A program made the position numbers and the translations under genes. The notes under the pieces were generated by a model. The model did not search any database. It was not told the DNA's origin and saw only the letters and a list, made by a program, of their open reading frames with translations. A stretch of 64,000 nucleotides of DNA from Paragorgia papillata (lineage: Eukaryota > Cnidaria > Anthozoa > Scleralcyonacea > Coralliidae), in the NCBI GenBank assembly GCA_035771165.1, contig JAWNZC010000028.1, positions 173,501 to 237,500 of the forward strand, given 5' to 3'. This document shows, piece after piece, positions 26,690-37,219 of the stretch; positions within the stretch are counted from its first letter, which is position 1; the number at the start of each line of letters is the position of its first letter.

Positions 26690-27360
26690 TAAAAGGCTCT
26701 GGGGGAATCCATATATCATCGCGATCTGATTGGTTGTTCAAATTCAAAGGCCTATATAACGATGGAGCTTAGTGAATGTTTATAAATAAACAGTATTTGA
26801 GACACGAAAACTGACAACGAAGCACAATTCTAATCATAGTTCTAATCCGAACAATTTAATCGAACATTTTTCAAAGCAATCAACCCGTTCCCCATTATAT
26901 AATTAAATCAAACACAGAAGACAGACAGCAATTTGAAATCGATAGGCGATAGACGATATTAGACAGCAGTCACAGCACACTGCTGGCTGTTCGTGCATGG
27001 TACATATTAATAAGAATCGCAATGAAATATACACGTCAAATATAAACGAACGGTGGTGCAACATATTAAAGAGAACTACCTTCACTAAAAGAAGCCGTAA
27101 ATACGAAGAAATTCCGACGCGGCTCTAGTATTGCCAAGCTCTGAAGCGAACTCGTAAATTTTAATGTCTTTTGCCCCGCCGAATAAACGCGGCGATGAGC
27201 TACACTCAGCAGGGACCTTCTTCGAACGGAATATACCACAATCAGAATTGTTCCAAAGTCAAACGAGTCAATACGAGACAGCCAAACCGCCAGAATCGAA
27301 AACGAAAGGAAAATTATATTGCAAACAACTGCCGATGATCTCGTGTCCAACTCCCAAACC
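26690..27360. repeat. Dispersed repeat, copy 2, target of the KDZ element
   Basis: Closely similar to 2640-3300. It ends close to the left target site of the 18.1-kb element (the flank reads CCGGTTTGGATTCCCC before CAGGAGC). Confidence 0.6.
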
Positions 27361-27427
27361 GCGAACTTAAACGCATGCGCTTTAGAAAGAACACCAAAGA
27401 ATCTTGGTGTTCCGGTTTGGATTCCCC

Positions 27428-27434
27428 CAGGAGC
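27428..27434. repeat. Left 7-bp target-site duplication of the KDZ element
   Basis: CAGGAGC directly precedes the left terminal repeat and is repeated at 45554-45560 directly after the right one. Confidence 0.85.
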
Positions 27435-27546
27435 CAACACATCCTCACTCTTAGATTACCAATAATAGGTATATGTCAAATGCTCTGGAATTACCAATAA
27501 TGGGTAATTCCAGGGGTATTATTATCTTAGTACCCAGGACCATGCA
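27435..27546 (+). repeat. Left 112-bp terminal inverted repeat
   Basis: Starts CAACACATCCTCACTC and ends ACCCAGGACCATGCA. It contains two copies of TTACCAATAAT followed by (A/G)GGTA, the second inside a palindrome (GGAATTACC...GGTAATTCC), which are candidate transposase-binding sites. The transposase start codon is 28 bp inside. Confidence 0.92.
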
Positions 27547-27573
27547 TTCACATCACAACGCGTCTTCTTCAAT

Positions 27574-28000
27574 ATGGCGACGAGGAAAGGAGTTGGAAGG
27601 CCACATAAACCGTCCAAACAAACTTCTTTGGAGGCTAGTCTTGAACACTTGCAGAGCGTGGCCAGAAGTTTGGAGAAAAAGGACTCTCCAAAGCCAACTA
27701 ACTTCTTTTTTTCTTACGATGGTTCTGGTAAAAGAGTTCCTCAGAGTAAACCATATAAGTATCGATCGGTTGCCGAGCGTGCTTCAAAAAAGACACGTGC
27801 TGAATCCACTCAATCAAGCCACAGTGACTGGGATAGTATAGGTTAGTTTGTCATAAATATTGTTGGAGTCTTTATAAAACATACCCTTTGTGTTTGTCTA
27901 TATAGCATGATTGGATTTCACATACAGGTGACTTGGCTGAAAGTGATTCTGATATGACTGAAAAAATTGGAAGAAACGTCTACCTGTACCACCTCAACAG
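27574..28000 (+). CDS. KDZ transposase exons 1-2: basic, DNA-binding-like N-terminus
   Basis: Exon 1 (27574-27841) has an AT-hook-like GRPHK segment and a [17 protein letters not shown] basic stretch; exon 2 (27928-28000) adds [20 protein letters not shown]. They join in phase 1 through a standard intron. Exon 2 leaves in phase 2, which meets exon 3 correctly only if the A6 run at 28716 has one extra base. Confidence 0.75.
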
Positions 28001-28034
28001 GTTTGTAGTTGTCTGTATAAATCTGTATAGCTGA

Positions 28035-28111
<77 letters not shown>

Positions 28112-28305
28112 AGAGAATATTAAATTTTTGGTAAAGAATGCTGGCTTCAAATATATATACCAGAATATTAAATTTTTGGTAAAGAATGCTGGCTTCAAAT
28201 ATATATACCAGAATATTAAATTTTTGGTAAAGAATGCTGGCTTCAAATAGAAAGTGCTCAATACTTTTAAGTGTAGAGCTTACTATATTGTCACTGTATA
28301 TAAGT

Positions 28306-28390
<85 letters not shown>

Positions 28391-31300
28391 TGAGTTATGG
28401 TTCACGAAATGTTAGAGAGTGCTCAATACCATATATAGATAGAGCAAAATACAAAGTATAAAGTATAGTTTTACCTTAAAGTCTTCGCTACCAGAGGTTT
28501 CACCCTAAACGGGATCATCCCGTTTAGGGTGAAACCTCTGGTAGCGAAGACTTTAAGGTAAAACTATACTTTATACTTTGTATATATATATATATATATA
28601 CTGTATATGGGTATGTGTATGTATTAATGTTTTTATTGTAACTAATAATGTAATATCTACAGTCTTGTAATTTGTTTTGTTTGGGGATTTTCTTAGAAAG
28701 TTTAGGCAACTGCATAAAAAACTGTGAGCAAATAGCAGAAGAAATCAAGTGCAATAGTCAATCAACAGGGACCAGAAGAATGCAGTCAGTGGAAGCAAGT
28801 TGGGAGAGTAACAGAGAATCATTATTTAGTGCTCTTCTTAAAAGCCACATGGTTCCTTCTCGAGATGCCATTTGCTTTTTTTTGTAATAAGAAGAATGCA
28901 GTGATTCGTTGTCATCAATGTGGGCCAAGGGTATTGATGTGTTCTAACTGTGATGAAGGAATACATGAAGAGAAACCTTTACATGATCGTGATGTATGGA
29001 TGAATGGGTTCTTTCAAGAAATTTCTCCAACCGATTCCGTTTTGGAGGATGGATCTTTAGGATTTGTCAGTAAGATTCAGTGTACTGTACGTGTAGTTGA
29101 GGAACTTTGATTATAAATTAACTTGAATGCTATAAGATGAGAATGTAAAAACAGCATGTGTATAATAATATGTATTATGTGTATGTATTTTGTGTATGTA
29201 TTATGTATTATATGTACATGTGTGTGTGTGTGTGTGTATGTGTATACCTGTATTTTAACAGAGAAAGGCTGTACTGTTTTCTTATTTTAACAGAGAGATG
29301 TGCTCCCTTTCTTCTATGTAAACAATGTATACATTGTAAACAGCAAGGTACACTCAAACTGGTTCCATCAAATGAAACTTGTATTGTTATAACTTGTGGA
29401 GGTAAAGATTGTTAACAATTTTCATTAGCTATATATTTTAGATGTACTGTATTAACTCTTCCTTGGCCAAATAGTCTCAATGAAGTGTTGTTAGATGTAC
29501 CACACTGCTTGATACTGTACATGTATCCTTGTCAGTCTGAGCTACTAATGTAAATACTAGTATACTGTACTAGTTTAAACTCACTTAATACATTTTGTAC
29601 AATTGGTGATTTGCACCTAACTATCCATTATTTTATATCTTGTCTTATTTTTAGGTCGATATGACTTATTCCTTTCCACGTATTATTGCACCAATTGTGA
29701 GGAACAATTTTCACTCACGTCATTGGAGACTATAATCAGCGAGGGTTACTGGCCTGGAAATCCCAAGCAATTAAATCATGTTTTCTCTCAAGATGTTTTC
29801 AGACTGTGGGATTCTGTGAGAAAACATATGCCTGGTACTTCAGAAACTGCATTTCTTAGATCGCTGGGAAATCTCTCTAGTGAGAAAGGCAGGGTATGTA
29901 ATATTTGAGATGTTTTAAATTAAATTTTATCTATTCTCACTGGGAATTATGTCTTATGTAATTTTACTTTCAATTAGCTAAGACATGACAATTTATTTTT
30001 GTAAGAAAGCTGCCTTTCCACTAACAGGCTATTATTTCTTACAGATTTTTTTTTTACCTTTTTTTTAGTCGGCTACTATCAATGTTACAGTTTTTCATCA
30101 TGCATTTAAAGAGTGGTGTTTTGCTATGCATGAGATAGAATCCCTGCAGGGAAAAAAGTGGATTGACTGTCCATCCTGTTTTGGATGCCAACACTCTTGT
30201 CATGTGGATGGAAATGCCAAATTATACAGATATAGTTGTGTACCAAGGTACATGTATTTGTAGTTTATTGGACCTGTTAGCAGTACAAGGCTTTTGTATA
30301 ATTAACTACAAATTAATTATTTAGTTTATGAATTGATTTTTTATGTTTCTACTTTGTAGAGGGGAAAGAAAGTGCTACTATGCTAACCTGCTTTTAAGAT
30401 TTGCATTCAAATATTTGTCTGTGTTATAAAAATATCATCATTGTAGGCAGAGGACAACTCACTACTTCGTCCACTGTGCATGATTAAGATTACTCTTTAA
30501 TTTAATTTACATTTAGTTGTAATAATATCAATAACCTTGTAATTTCTTTTTTAATAAGCCAAAAAAATGAATCTGTCAAACGTTTGAAAAACCAAGAGTG
30601 ATAATATGTATACATACATTTATTATCCACGCCCTAAAAAGGGCTTTTCAGATTAAAGTACATTACATAAATAAATAAAGTTATTAATTGCTTTTTATAT
30701 TTACAAGATTAAAATAAAATGATTTAAAATTATTTACAGTATATAATAAAGTTATGTAAAAATTTGTTCTTTAAGCAGCACTTAGAAGCGTTCATAGATC
30801 CACACAGTTTTAATGATTTACTTGTTGTGATGTATCATATATTACCATAACATACATGACTATTTTTACTCTATTATTTTTATTTGGTTGATCGATCCCA
30901 AAAATAGTTGTATATACTGTATTTTGATGTTTTGTAGAAAAATTCAGTTAATTCGTATTGTGGCACATCTAATTGGAAAGCTGCAAGAAATAATGCCAAT
31001 TCTAGGGCAAGATTGGATGAAACGGGCCTTGAGGTTGCTGGCTGCAGACATGCCTTTGCACTTGCTGCTGTTAACATGTACCAAGGTGAATTATTCGGAT
31101 ATGCGCATTATCTTCAAATTCACAGACTTCTTTCACAAGGTGTCTTGTTTTTGTGGCAGGATGTAATTTGCAAATATTGGCCATGGTTTACCTCCCTACC
31201 GAAAGAACTGTCTCCTCCAGAAGCTTTCCTCATGAAACCAGCACTTTCAATAATGCATGGAAAAGCTCATATTTGGTCTTGCCAGGTATATATACTAAAA

Positions 31301-34300
31301 AATCTTGCATTAGATCAAAGTGAATGGTTATATTATTTTTGCAATATTTACCATTTGAAAGTTACTAGATTTGTCAAACACTAAAAGAACAAACAACATG
31401 TTTAGGACCAGTTGTTCGAACCTTGCTGAATCCACATGACTCATAAAGACGTAACCGAAACGTTTCTCATATTTATATTGTTTTATTTCAGGCCTGTTTG
31501 TCTAGTTCGGGTAACTTTTTCTGGAACAAATCAGTACAATACAGTACATGTAACAACGGTTTCGTATTTACCTTAGTTTAAATGTTTAGGTTACATGGGG
31601 TGGCCGTTGGCAACAAGGCAGTGCATATACTGCTGGAGAAGAAGTCGAACAAATTAACAGCTACATTTCAAGATTGGGATCAACAACTAAATACATGAAT
31701 GCAGCAGGTACAATGTCAGAACTAAATTACAAACCAAATGGCAGTACCGTGCCTATTGCTTCCACAGTAATGAACAAGGCAGGGCACCACTGTCTTCAGT
31801 TGCCTTTTTTACATTTACATGTTTGTTTTTAGTTTTGTACATGCTGAACATGGGGGATTGTGGATTAAAACCATAAATTGTTTTAATAGGTCGCGATGAA
31901 TCACTGACGGAACATATTCTCTTTTGGAATAAGCAGAAAGTGTTAAAGCTGCCCAAAAGTTTGTCCAAGAAATATGTTGATGTATGTGCAATTCAAAGGA
32001 TTTTTTCAGTATATAATCTTAATGATTATTTTTATAGTTGAAATCGAAGTATTGTTGTATTTTGTTCATTGTTCGTTTGCATTTTAGTATTTATTGGTAT
32101 TCATTGTATTTTGTTCATTATTATTCAAATATTATTACTGTAGGTCAAAAAGTTAATAGACGCGAATAAAGAGGAGCTCAAAAAGGAAATGCAGGAAATA
32201 AATTGTGCTAACCAGATTGAAAATGGTATTTTGGATAAATGGATGGAGGAGATTGTCAGATGTGGGAGACGTATGTTTTCATCCATGCCTTGGTTATATC
32301 CTTATGTCACTAGTGGAAACGTCAGAAATAATGTTTTGTGCTATAAAGGCTATCAAACATATGCGTTTATTTCGATTGTTTTTGCTAAATTACAGGTAGC
32401 CAGTTTGGAGAGGTCCATAGCCAGTTTGGAGAGGTCCAACCAACAAAACATGAGCACGAGATTATACAGTATTACCAACTTAGCATAGAGATTTCCGAGG
32501 CTAACTCTCTAAAGCCGTTTGTTGAGGAAGCTCGTGATGGTATCGGCGTTACGCTTGTAACAGGGAATGGCGAGCTGTTCAGGCAAGCATTAGGCAAACA
32601 AGAAGATGTAGAACGCAAAGAAAAGCAGTTGGAGAAACTGGAATCCAGTTTGTGTATTTTTGCGTGTGATGGCAAGAGAACAAAGGCTTTTGAAGATGGA
32701 AAAAGACTCTTAGCTTCTCAAAAACGTCGACGCATTCGGGAAGACATAGAGATGTTAAGTTTTTCTATATCACAAAGAGTGAAGAATATAGGTCGTTTGG
32801 CAGGTCAGATGGTGTATTATAGTTGTTTCGTTCAATGCATTTGTATTATTTAGGCAGAGATTGCATACATGAGAAGTACTGTACGAGTGATATTCTAAAT
32901 TCGTACAACAATTATAATGCAATTTGACACATTTATAGATATCACAACTGCACAATTGAAAGAAACGTACGGTTTTAAAAGGCTTGTTATCAGATCTTTT
33001 CCGAAGAATGTATCAACCTCTGATTGCAAGAGTTTATGTAAGTGGTGTTATACATGTACAGTGAGTGTACCAACACTGCTATGAAGTCCATCGCCCTTAT
33101 CACAGGTTGCTGCAGCTTTTTAAAAAGACCTGATATATAGCCATGATCCTGTCGTTTTACGCGAGTAGGGCTTGTTAACTTTTAGTTCAACTTTATTTGA
33201 AAATATAAAACATTCTTGCCGTGATTTATAGATTCTTCCAAGCAGAGGTCGAAACTGCGTAGTAAGAACATGAGCGAAAAGAAAAAAACTGGAGGATCTA
33301 ATTAAGGAGGCTAACTTCGTTAATAAAATGTTGGAGGAAACCGTGAGCGACATCACCTTACCCCAGGCCCTAACGGGATGTTTTCCTTGGATTGATCAAG
33401 AAGACAATGGTATATACCTGTGTGTGTGTATATGTATGTGTGTATGTATATGTATATGTACTCTGTGTAGTGAGAGAGTGTGAGAGAGAAAGTGAGAGAG
33501 AGAGAGTGTGAGAGAGAGAGTGAGAGAGTGTGTGTGAGAGAGTATGTGAGAGAGAGTGAGTGAGAGAGAGAGAGAGAGAGAGTGAGTTTCAAAGTCTAAT
33601 TGTCTTTTGAATAGGCGAACCTTCTTAATACGCAAGGGCTTGGAAATCCCGCAGCCAAGTCTGACGTCGAGTATTAGGAATTCATTTCTTAAACATACTA
33701 ATACACATTTGAAATGTTTTAGGACATTTGGACTAGAATCTAGATTAAGGACTGGATAGGAAAGGAACAGCTTTTTGAGTGTTTCATATGGTTTCACAGA
33801 TAATTGAAATTAGTTCTTTAAGAAAAGATTTCGCTTAATTTATGTAATTTGTTTCTCAATAACCAAACCACATAACCAAATCTTGGTATTGTTTTCCTTT
33901 GTTTTTGTTTTATGAATTATTAATTATGTGGGATCATGTTTTCCTGTATCTGTTCTGTTTCATGTAGCTGTGTTGCCATTGCGGGCAAAGAGAAAGGCCG
34001 TAGACGTGTTCCTAACTGGAAAGAGACGGAAGAAGAGATTTTGGTCCTTGAAGACGAAATGCGTCGGTTTCTCTGTTATTACAGAGATAAAGTTATTCCT
34101 GATCTTTCTTCCCGCTTAGATTCTTTGGATAATGGTATGTATTGTTGCAACGATTATAAGATATTTAACGAGTACAATAACATGCAATATTGAAAACTTA
34201 AACCTTTTTTTAAGACGAACTGCCTAATGATGACCTTCCAGTATGCTCTGTACAATTGGACCAGGTACAGTACTATGTAGACGATGATATTTCATAAGCG

Positions 34301-34683
34301 ATTCCTTGCCTTGACGAAAAGGTCATTGGCGACGGTTTCCGGTCGACAAAACATACTCTTTATTATATTCTATGGTTTTCACGTGGTGTCAGTAAATAAG
34401 TGTTTAATATATATTATGTTTTGTGTATATTTAGGGGAAGTACAAATTCAATAAATTTAGTCGAATTGCAATGGCTGGTGAGAGGGCTCTAGTAAAGTCT
34501 GGAATATTCTTTGGCAAACAGATGATAAAGACAGGTGCTACTTTCTTTAAACGTGTGATAGATGGAACAATGGATAAACTAGAATTTTCTGACAGTGAAG
34601 ATGACAACGATGAAGATGGAGAAGAAGAGTTTGAAGAAGAGTGCAGTGAAGAAGCGGAGCAAAGAAACGAAGTTGATATGTAA
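27574..34683 (+). CDS. KDZ-family transposase (17 exons, three homopolymer frameshifts)
   Basis: Exons: 27574-27841, 27928-28000, 28697-29069, 29294-29401, 29655-29893, 30069-30247, 30360-30420 (weak donor), 30938-31285, 31590-31707, 31890-31981, 32144-32270, 32396-32803, 32939-33037, 33232-33409, 33991-34134, 34215-34264 and 34435-34683. The product, about 1030 residues, is a cut-and-paste transposase. In order: a basic N-terminus ([16 protein letters not shown]), Cys clusters of the KDZ-associated type, an RNase H-fold core with candidate acids in [21 protein letters not shown] and [15 protein letters not shown], a helical C-terminal region and an acidic tail. Phases agree at nearly every junction. 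The frame breaks at A6 28716-28721, T8 28876-28883 and A7 33282-33288; one base fewer in each would restore it. Exon 15 could instead begin at 33968, but only 33991 keeps phase. The start codon follows the terminal repeat by 28 bp. Confidence 0.88.
28030..28112. repeat. (TA)n microsatellite in KDZ intron 2
   Basis: Pure TA run followed by three direct copies of a unit of about 51 bp (AATATTAAATTTTTGGTAAA, then GAATGCTGGCTTCAAATA) at 28120-28250, and a second TA run at 28310-28388. Confidence 0.9.
28451..28581. repeat. Perfect 131-bp palindrome in KDZ intron 2
   Basis: Two 65-bp arms run from ACAAAGTATAAAGTATAG to the centre ACGGGATCATCCCGT with no mismatch found. The same palindrome, with longer loops, occurs twice outside the element at 46.76-46.90 and 46.99-47.14 kb. 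Each copy is preceded by the same text (AAGTGAGTT, TTCACGAAATGTTAGAGAG) and sits among TA runs. Confidence 0.85.
28697..29893 (+). CDS. KDZ transposase exons 3-5: cysteine-cluster (CxC) zinc region
   Basis: Three exons carry consecutive zinc-ligand pairs: CFFCNKK, CHQCG, CSNCD, then [13 protein letters not shown], an ITC segment and [10 protein letters not shown]. This is the pattern of the CxC cysteine clusters that precede KDZ transposase cores. The text [13 protein letters not shown] between clusters is also typical. Exon 5 ends with a helical segment ([20 protein letters not shown]). The T8 run at 28876 breaks the frame between CFF and CNKK, in the middle of the first ligand set. Confidence 0.82.
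30069..31981 (+). CDS. KDZ transposase exons 6-10: RNase H-fold catalytic core
   Basis: Exon 6 has [20 protein letters not shown], with the first acidic residue in DGN. Exon 8 has [42 protein letters not shown] and [12 protein letters not shown], with the second acid in DVIC. Exons 8-9 give [10 protein letters not shown] and [20 protein letters not shown], with the third acid in GEEVEQ. Exon 10 gives [17 protein letters not shown]. All family landmarks are in order and unbroken. Exon 7 (30360-30420, [14 protein letters not shown]) fits by phase and family pattern but has a poor donor. Confidence 0.85.
32144..34683 (+). CDS. KDZ transposase exons 11-17: helical C-terminal region and acidic tail
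   Basis: Exon 12 (32396-32803) contains an exact 21-bp tandem duplication giving SQFGEV twice, then a charged helix ([20 protein letters not shown]). Exon 14 carries the A7 frameshift before [17 protein letters not shown]. Exon 15 has [20 protein letters not shown] and [19 protein letters not shown]. The last exon ends in an acidic run ([17 protein letters not shown]) and stop at 34681. Confidence 0.75.
33425..33590. repeat. GT and GA microsatellites in KDZ intron 14
   Basis: GT- and TATG-rich text followed by a GAGA/GTGA run of about 120 bp. The Ser/Leu-rich frames on the opposite strand are artefacts of it. Confidence 0.9.
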
Positions 34684-34696
34684 TAGATACATTTAA

Positions 34697-35122
34697 AGTG
34701 CCCATTGAACAAAAATTAAGTTTGTCTTATTTGAAAGAACTCTTCAAATAATGAAGAATATCAATTTACACTTCTTTCATATTTTACTTGCATAGTTCAT
34801 GATATATTTAGAATGATGTGTTATTCAAGTGAAATAACTTATGAGGTCAAAGGGTTTACCAAACTCTTGCAACATATTGAATACTGCATCTTTAGGATTA
34901 TTGTACAAAATTGTTTTGAAACTTCGCAAATCATAAAGCTAAATATTGAAGACGAGTATCAAATGATTTCGTGTAAAACTTTTGACGTCATAGATCATCA
35001 TTTGAATATCACAAAATTTCAATATCTCGAGAACTAAGTGAAATATGGAAGAGCTTTAACGTGATGATGTTCGGGTTCTTTTTTTCAAATAAAACAAACT
35101 TATTTTTTGCTTTACAGTCACT
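34697..35122. mobile_element. TTAA foldback element 13 bp after the transposase stop
   Basis: Arms AGTGCCCATTGAACAAAAAT and GTTTTATTTG...-type inverted text with ends AGTG and CACT. TTAA is intact on the left (34693-34696) and TTGA on the right. It belongs to the family at 1199-1671 and shows that smaller elements have since colonised the KDZ element. Confidence 0.6.
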
Positions 35123-35311
35123 TTGACATCCGCTAATGTCATCCACTAATGTTGATCCTAAATCCAGCTACAATGAATGGGTGGCACCCCATGATACCCC
35201 TGTCATTGAGCAGATAATACGGGATAATTCATCCCGGGGGACTGGAAGCCTTGGTTTATTGTAAATATTTTAATATATCTGTGCCAAGAATTCACACTTT
35301 AATACAGTAAC

Positions 35312-35452
35312 ACTCACTCACTCACTCACTCACTCACTCACTCAATCACTCACTCACTCACTCACTCACTCACTCACTCACTCACTCACTCACTCACTCA
35401 CTCACTCACTCACTCACTCACTCACTCACTCACTCACTCACTCTCTCACTCA
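35312..35452. repeat. (ACTC)n microsatellite
   Basis: About 35 copies of ACTC with two point changes. Confidence 0.95.
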
Positions 35453-35652
35453 CTGGGTTGGCCACTTATTTGTTACTATTAGCGTGGCTATCAGAACGAC
35501 TGCCACGCAGCCTATAACTCATCGAAATTTTGTACAACTACATAGGATAGCAACGAAATGCAGTAAAAACGATGTTGAACTGCCAAGAATTTCAAGAACG
35601 AAATACTGACGTTTCAAACAACGCCTTAAAACACTTTTCTTCCTACTGCCCA

Positions 35653-37195
35653 CGTAACACGGGGTTCTGTCAAACTACTGTAGCTATACACCCCTATACC
35701 AAAGTTCACCCCAATTTAGTTAAGGTAGCTATATTTAGTCGATTGAGCTGAAATTTTGGTATTATACTACATTCGATGGTTTAAAATGACATGAGAAATT
35801 TTAGACTGAAATTCGATCGGGAACTTTATGTTCGATAACACGGGATGCTGTCAGACTACTGTAGCTATACACCCCTATACCAAAGTTCACCCCAATTTAG
35901 TTAAGGTAGCTATATTTAGTCGATTGAGCTGAAATTTTGGTATTATACTACATTCGATGGTTTAAAATGACATGAGAAATTTTAGACTGAAATTCGATCG
36001 GGAACTTTATGTTTGATAACACGGGATGCTGTCAGACTACTGTAGCTATACACCCCTATACCAAAGTTCACCCCAATTTAGTTGAAGTAGCTATATTTAG
36101 TCGATTGAGCTGAAATTTTGGTATTATACTACATTCGATGGTTTAAAATGACATGAGAAATTTTAGACTGAAATTCGATCGGGAACTTTATGTTCGATAA
36201 CACGGGATGCTGTCAGACTACTGTAGCTATACACCCCTATACCAAAGTTCACCCCAATTTAGTTGAAGTAGCTATATTTAGTCGATTGAGCTGAAATTTT
36301 GGTATTATACTACATTCGATGGTTTAAAATGACATGAGAAATTTTAGACTGAAATTCGATCGGGAACTTTATGTTCGATAACACGGGATGCTGTCAGACT
36401 ACTGTAGCTATACACCCCTATACCAAAGTTCACCCCAATTTAGTTGAAGTAGCTATATTTAGTCGATTGAGCTGAAATTTTGGTATTATACTACATTCGA
36501 TGGTTTAAAATGACATGAGAAATTTTAGACTGAAATTCGATCGGGAACTTTATGTTCGATAACACGGGATGCTGTCAGACTACTGTAGCTATACACCCCT
36601 ATACCAAAGTTCACCCCAATTTAGTTAAGGTAGCTATATTTAGTCGATTGAGCTGAAATTTTGGTATTATACTACATTCGATGGTTTAAAATGACATGAG
36701 AAATTTTAGACTGAAATTCGATCGGGAACTTTATGTTCGATAACACGGGATGCTGTCAGACTACTGTAGCTATACACCCCTATACCAAAGTTCACCCCAA
36801 TTTAGTTAAGGTAGCTATATTTAGTCGATTGAGCTGAAATTTTGGTATTATACTACATTCGATGGTTTAAAATGACATGAGAAATTTTAGACTGAAATTC
36901 GATCGGGAACTTTATGTTTGATAACACGGGATGCTGTCAGACTACTGTAGCTATACACCCCTATACCAAAGTTCACCCCAATTTAGTTGAAGTAGCTATA
37001 TTTAGTCGATTGAGCTGAAATTTTGGTATTATACTACATTCGATGGTTTAAAATGACATGAGAAATTTTAGACTGAAATTCGATCGGGAACTTTATGTTC
37101 GATAACACGGGATGCTGTCAGACTACTGTAGCTATACACCCCTATACCAAAGTTCACCCCAATTTAGTTAAGGTAGCTATATTTAGTCGTTTGGC
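35653..37195. repeat. 181-bp satellite array (about 8.5 copies) inside the KDZ element
   Basis: Units beginning ACACGGGATGCTGTCAGA start at about 35837, 36018, 36199, 36379, 36560, 36741, 36922 and 37103, with a diverged first unit at 35653. Copies are nearly identical, differing mainly at GTTAAGG or GTTGAAG and TGTTCG or TGTTTG. Those variants alternate in a way that suggests block duplication. No coding frame. Confidence 0.92.
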
Positions 37196-37219
37196 ATTAT
37201 ACTACATTCGGTGGTTTAA

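Noticed and set aside
30360..30420. Rejecting exon 7 of the transposase because of its weak donor (GTGTTA).
   Set aside because: Kept in the model instead: without it exons 6 and 8 are out of phase, and its text ([10 protein letters not shown]) matches the expected family segment.
33353..33797. Minus-strand Ser/Leu-rich frames near 33.5 kb.
   Set aside because: They read through a GA microsatellite inside a transposase intron.
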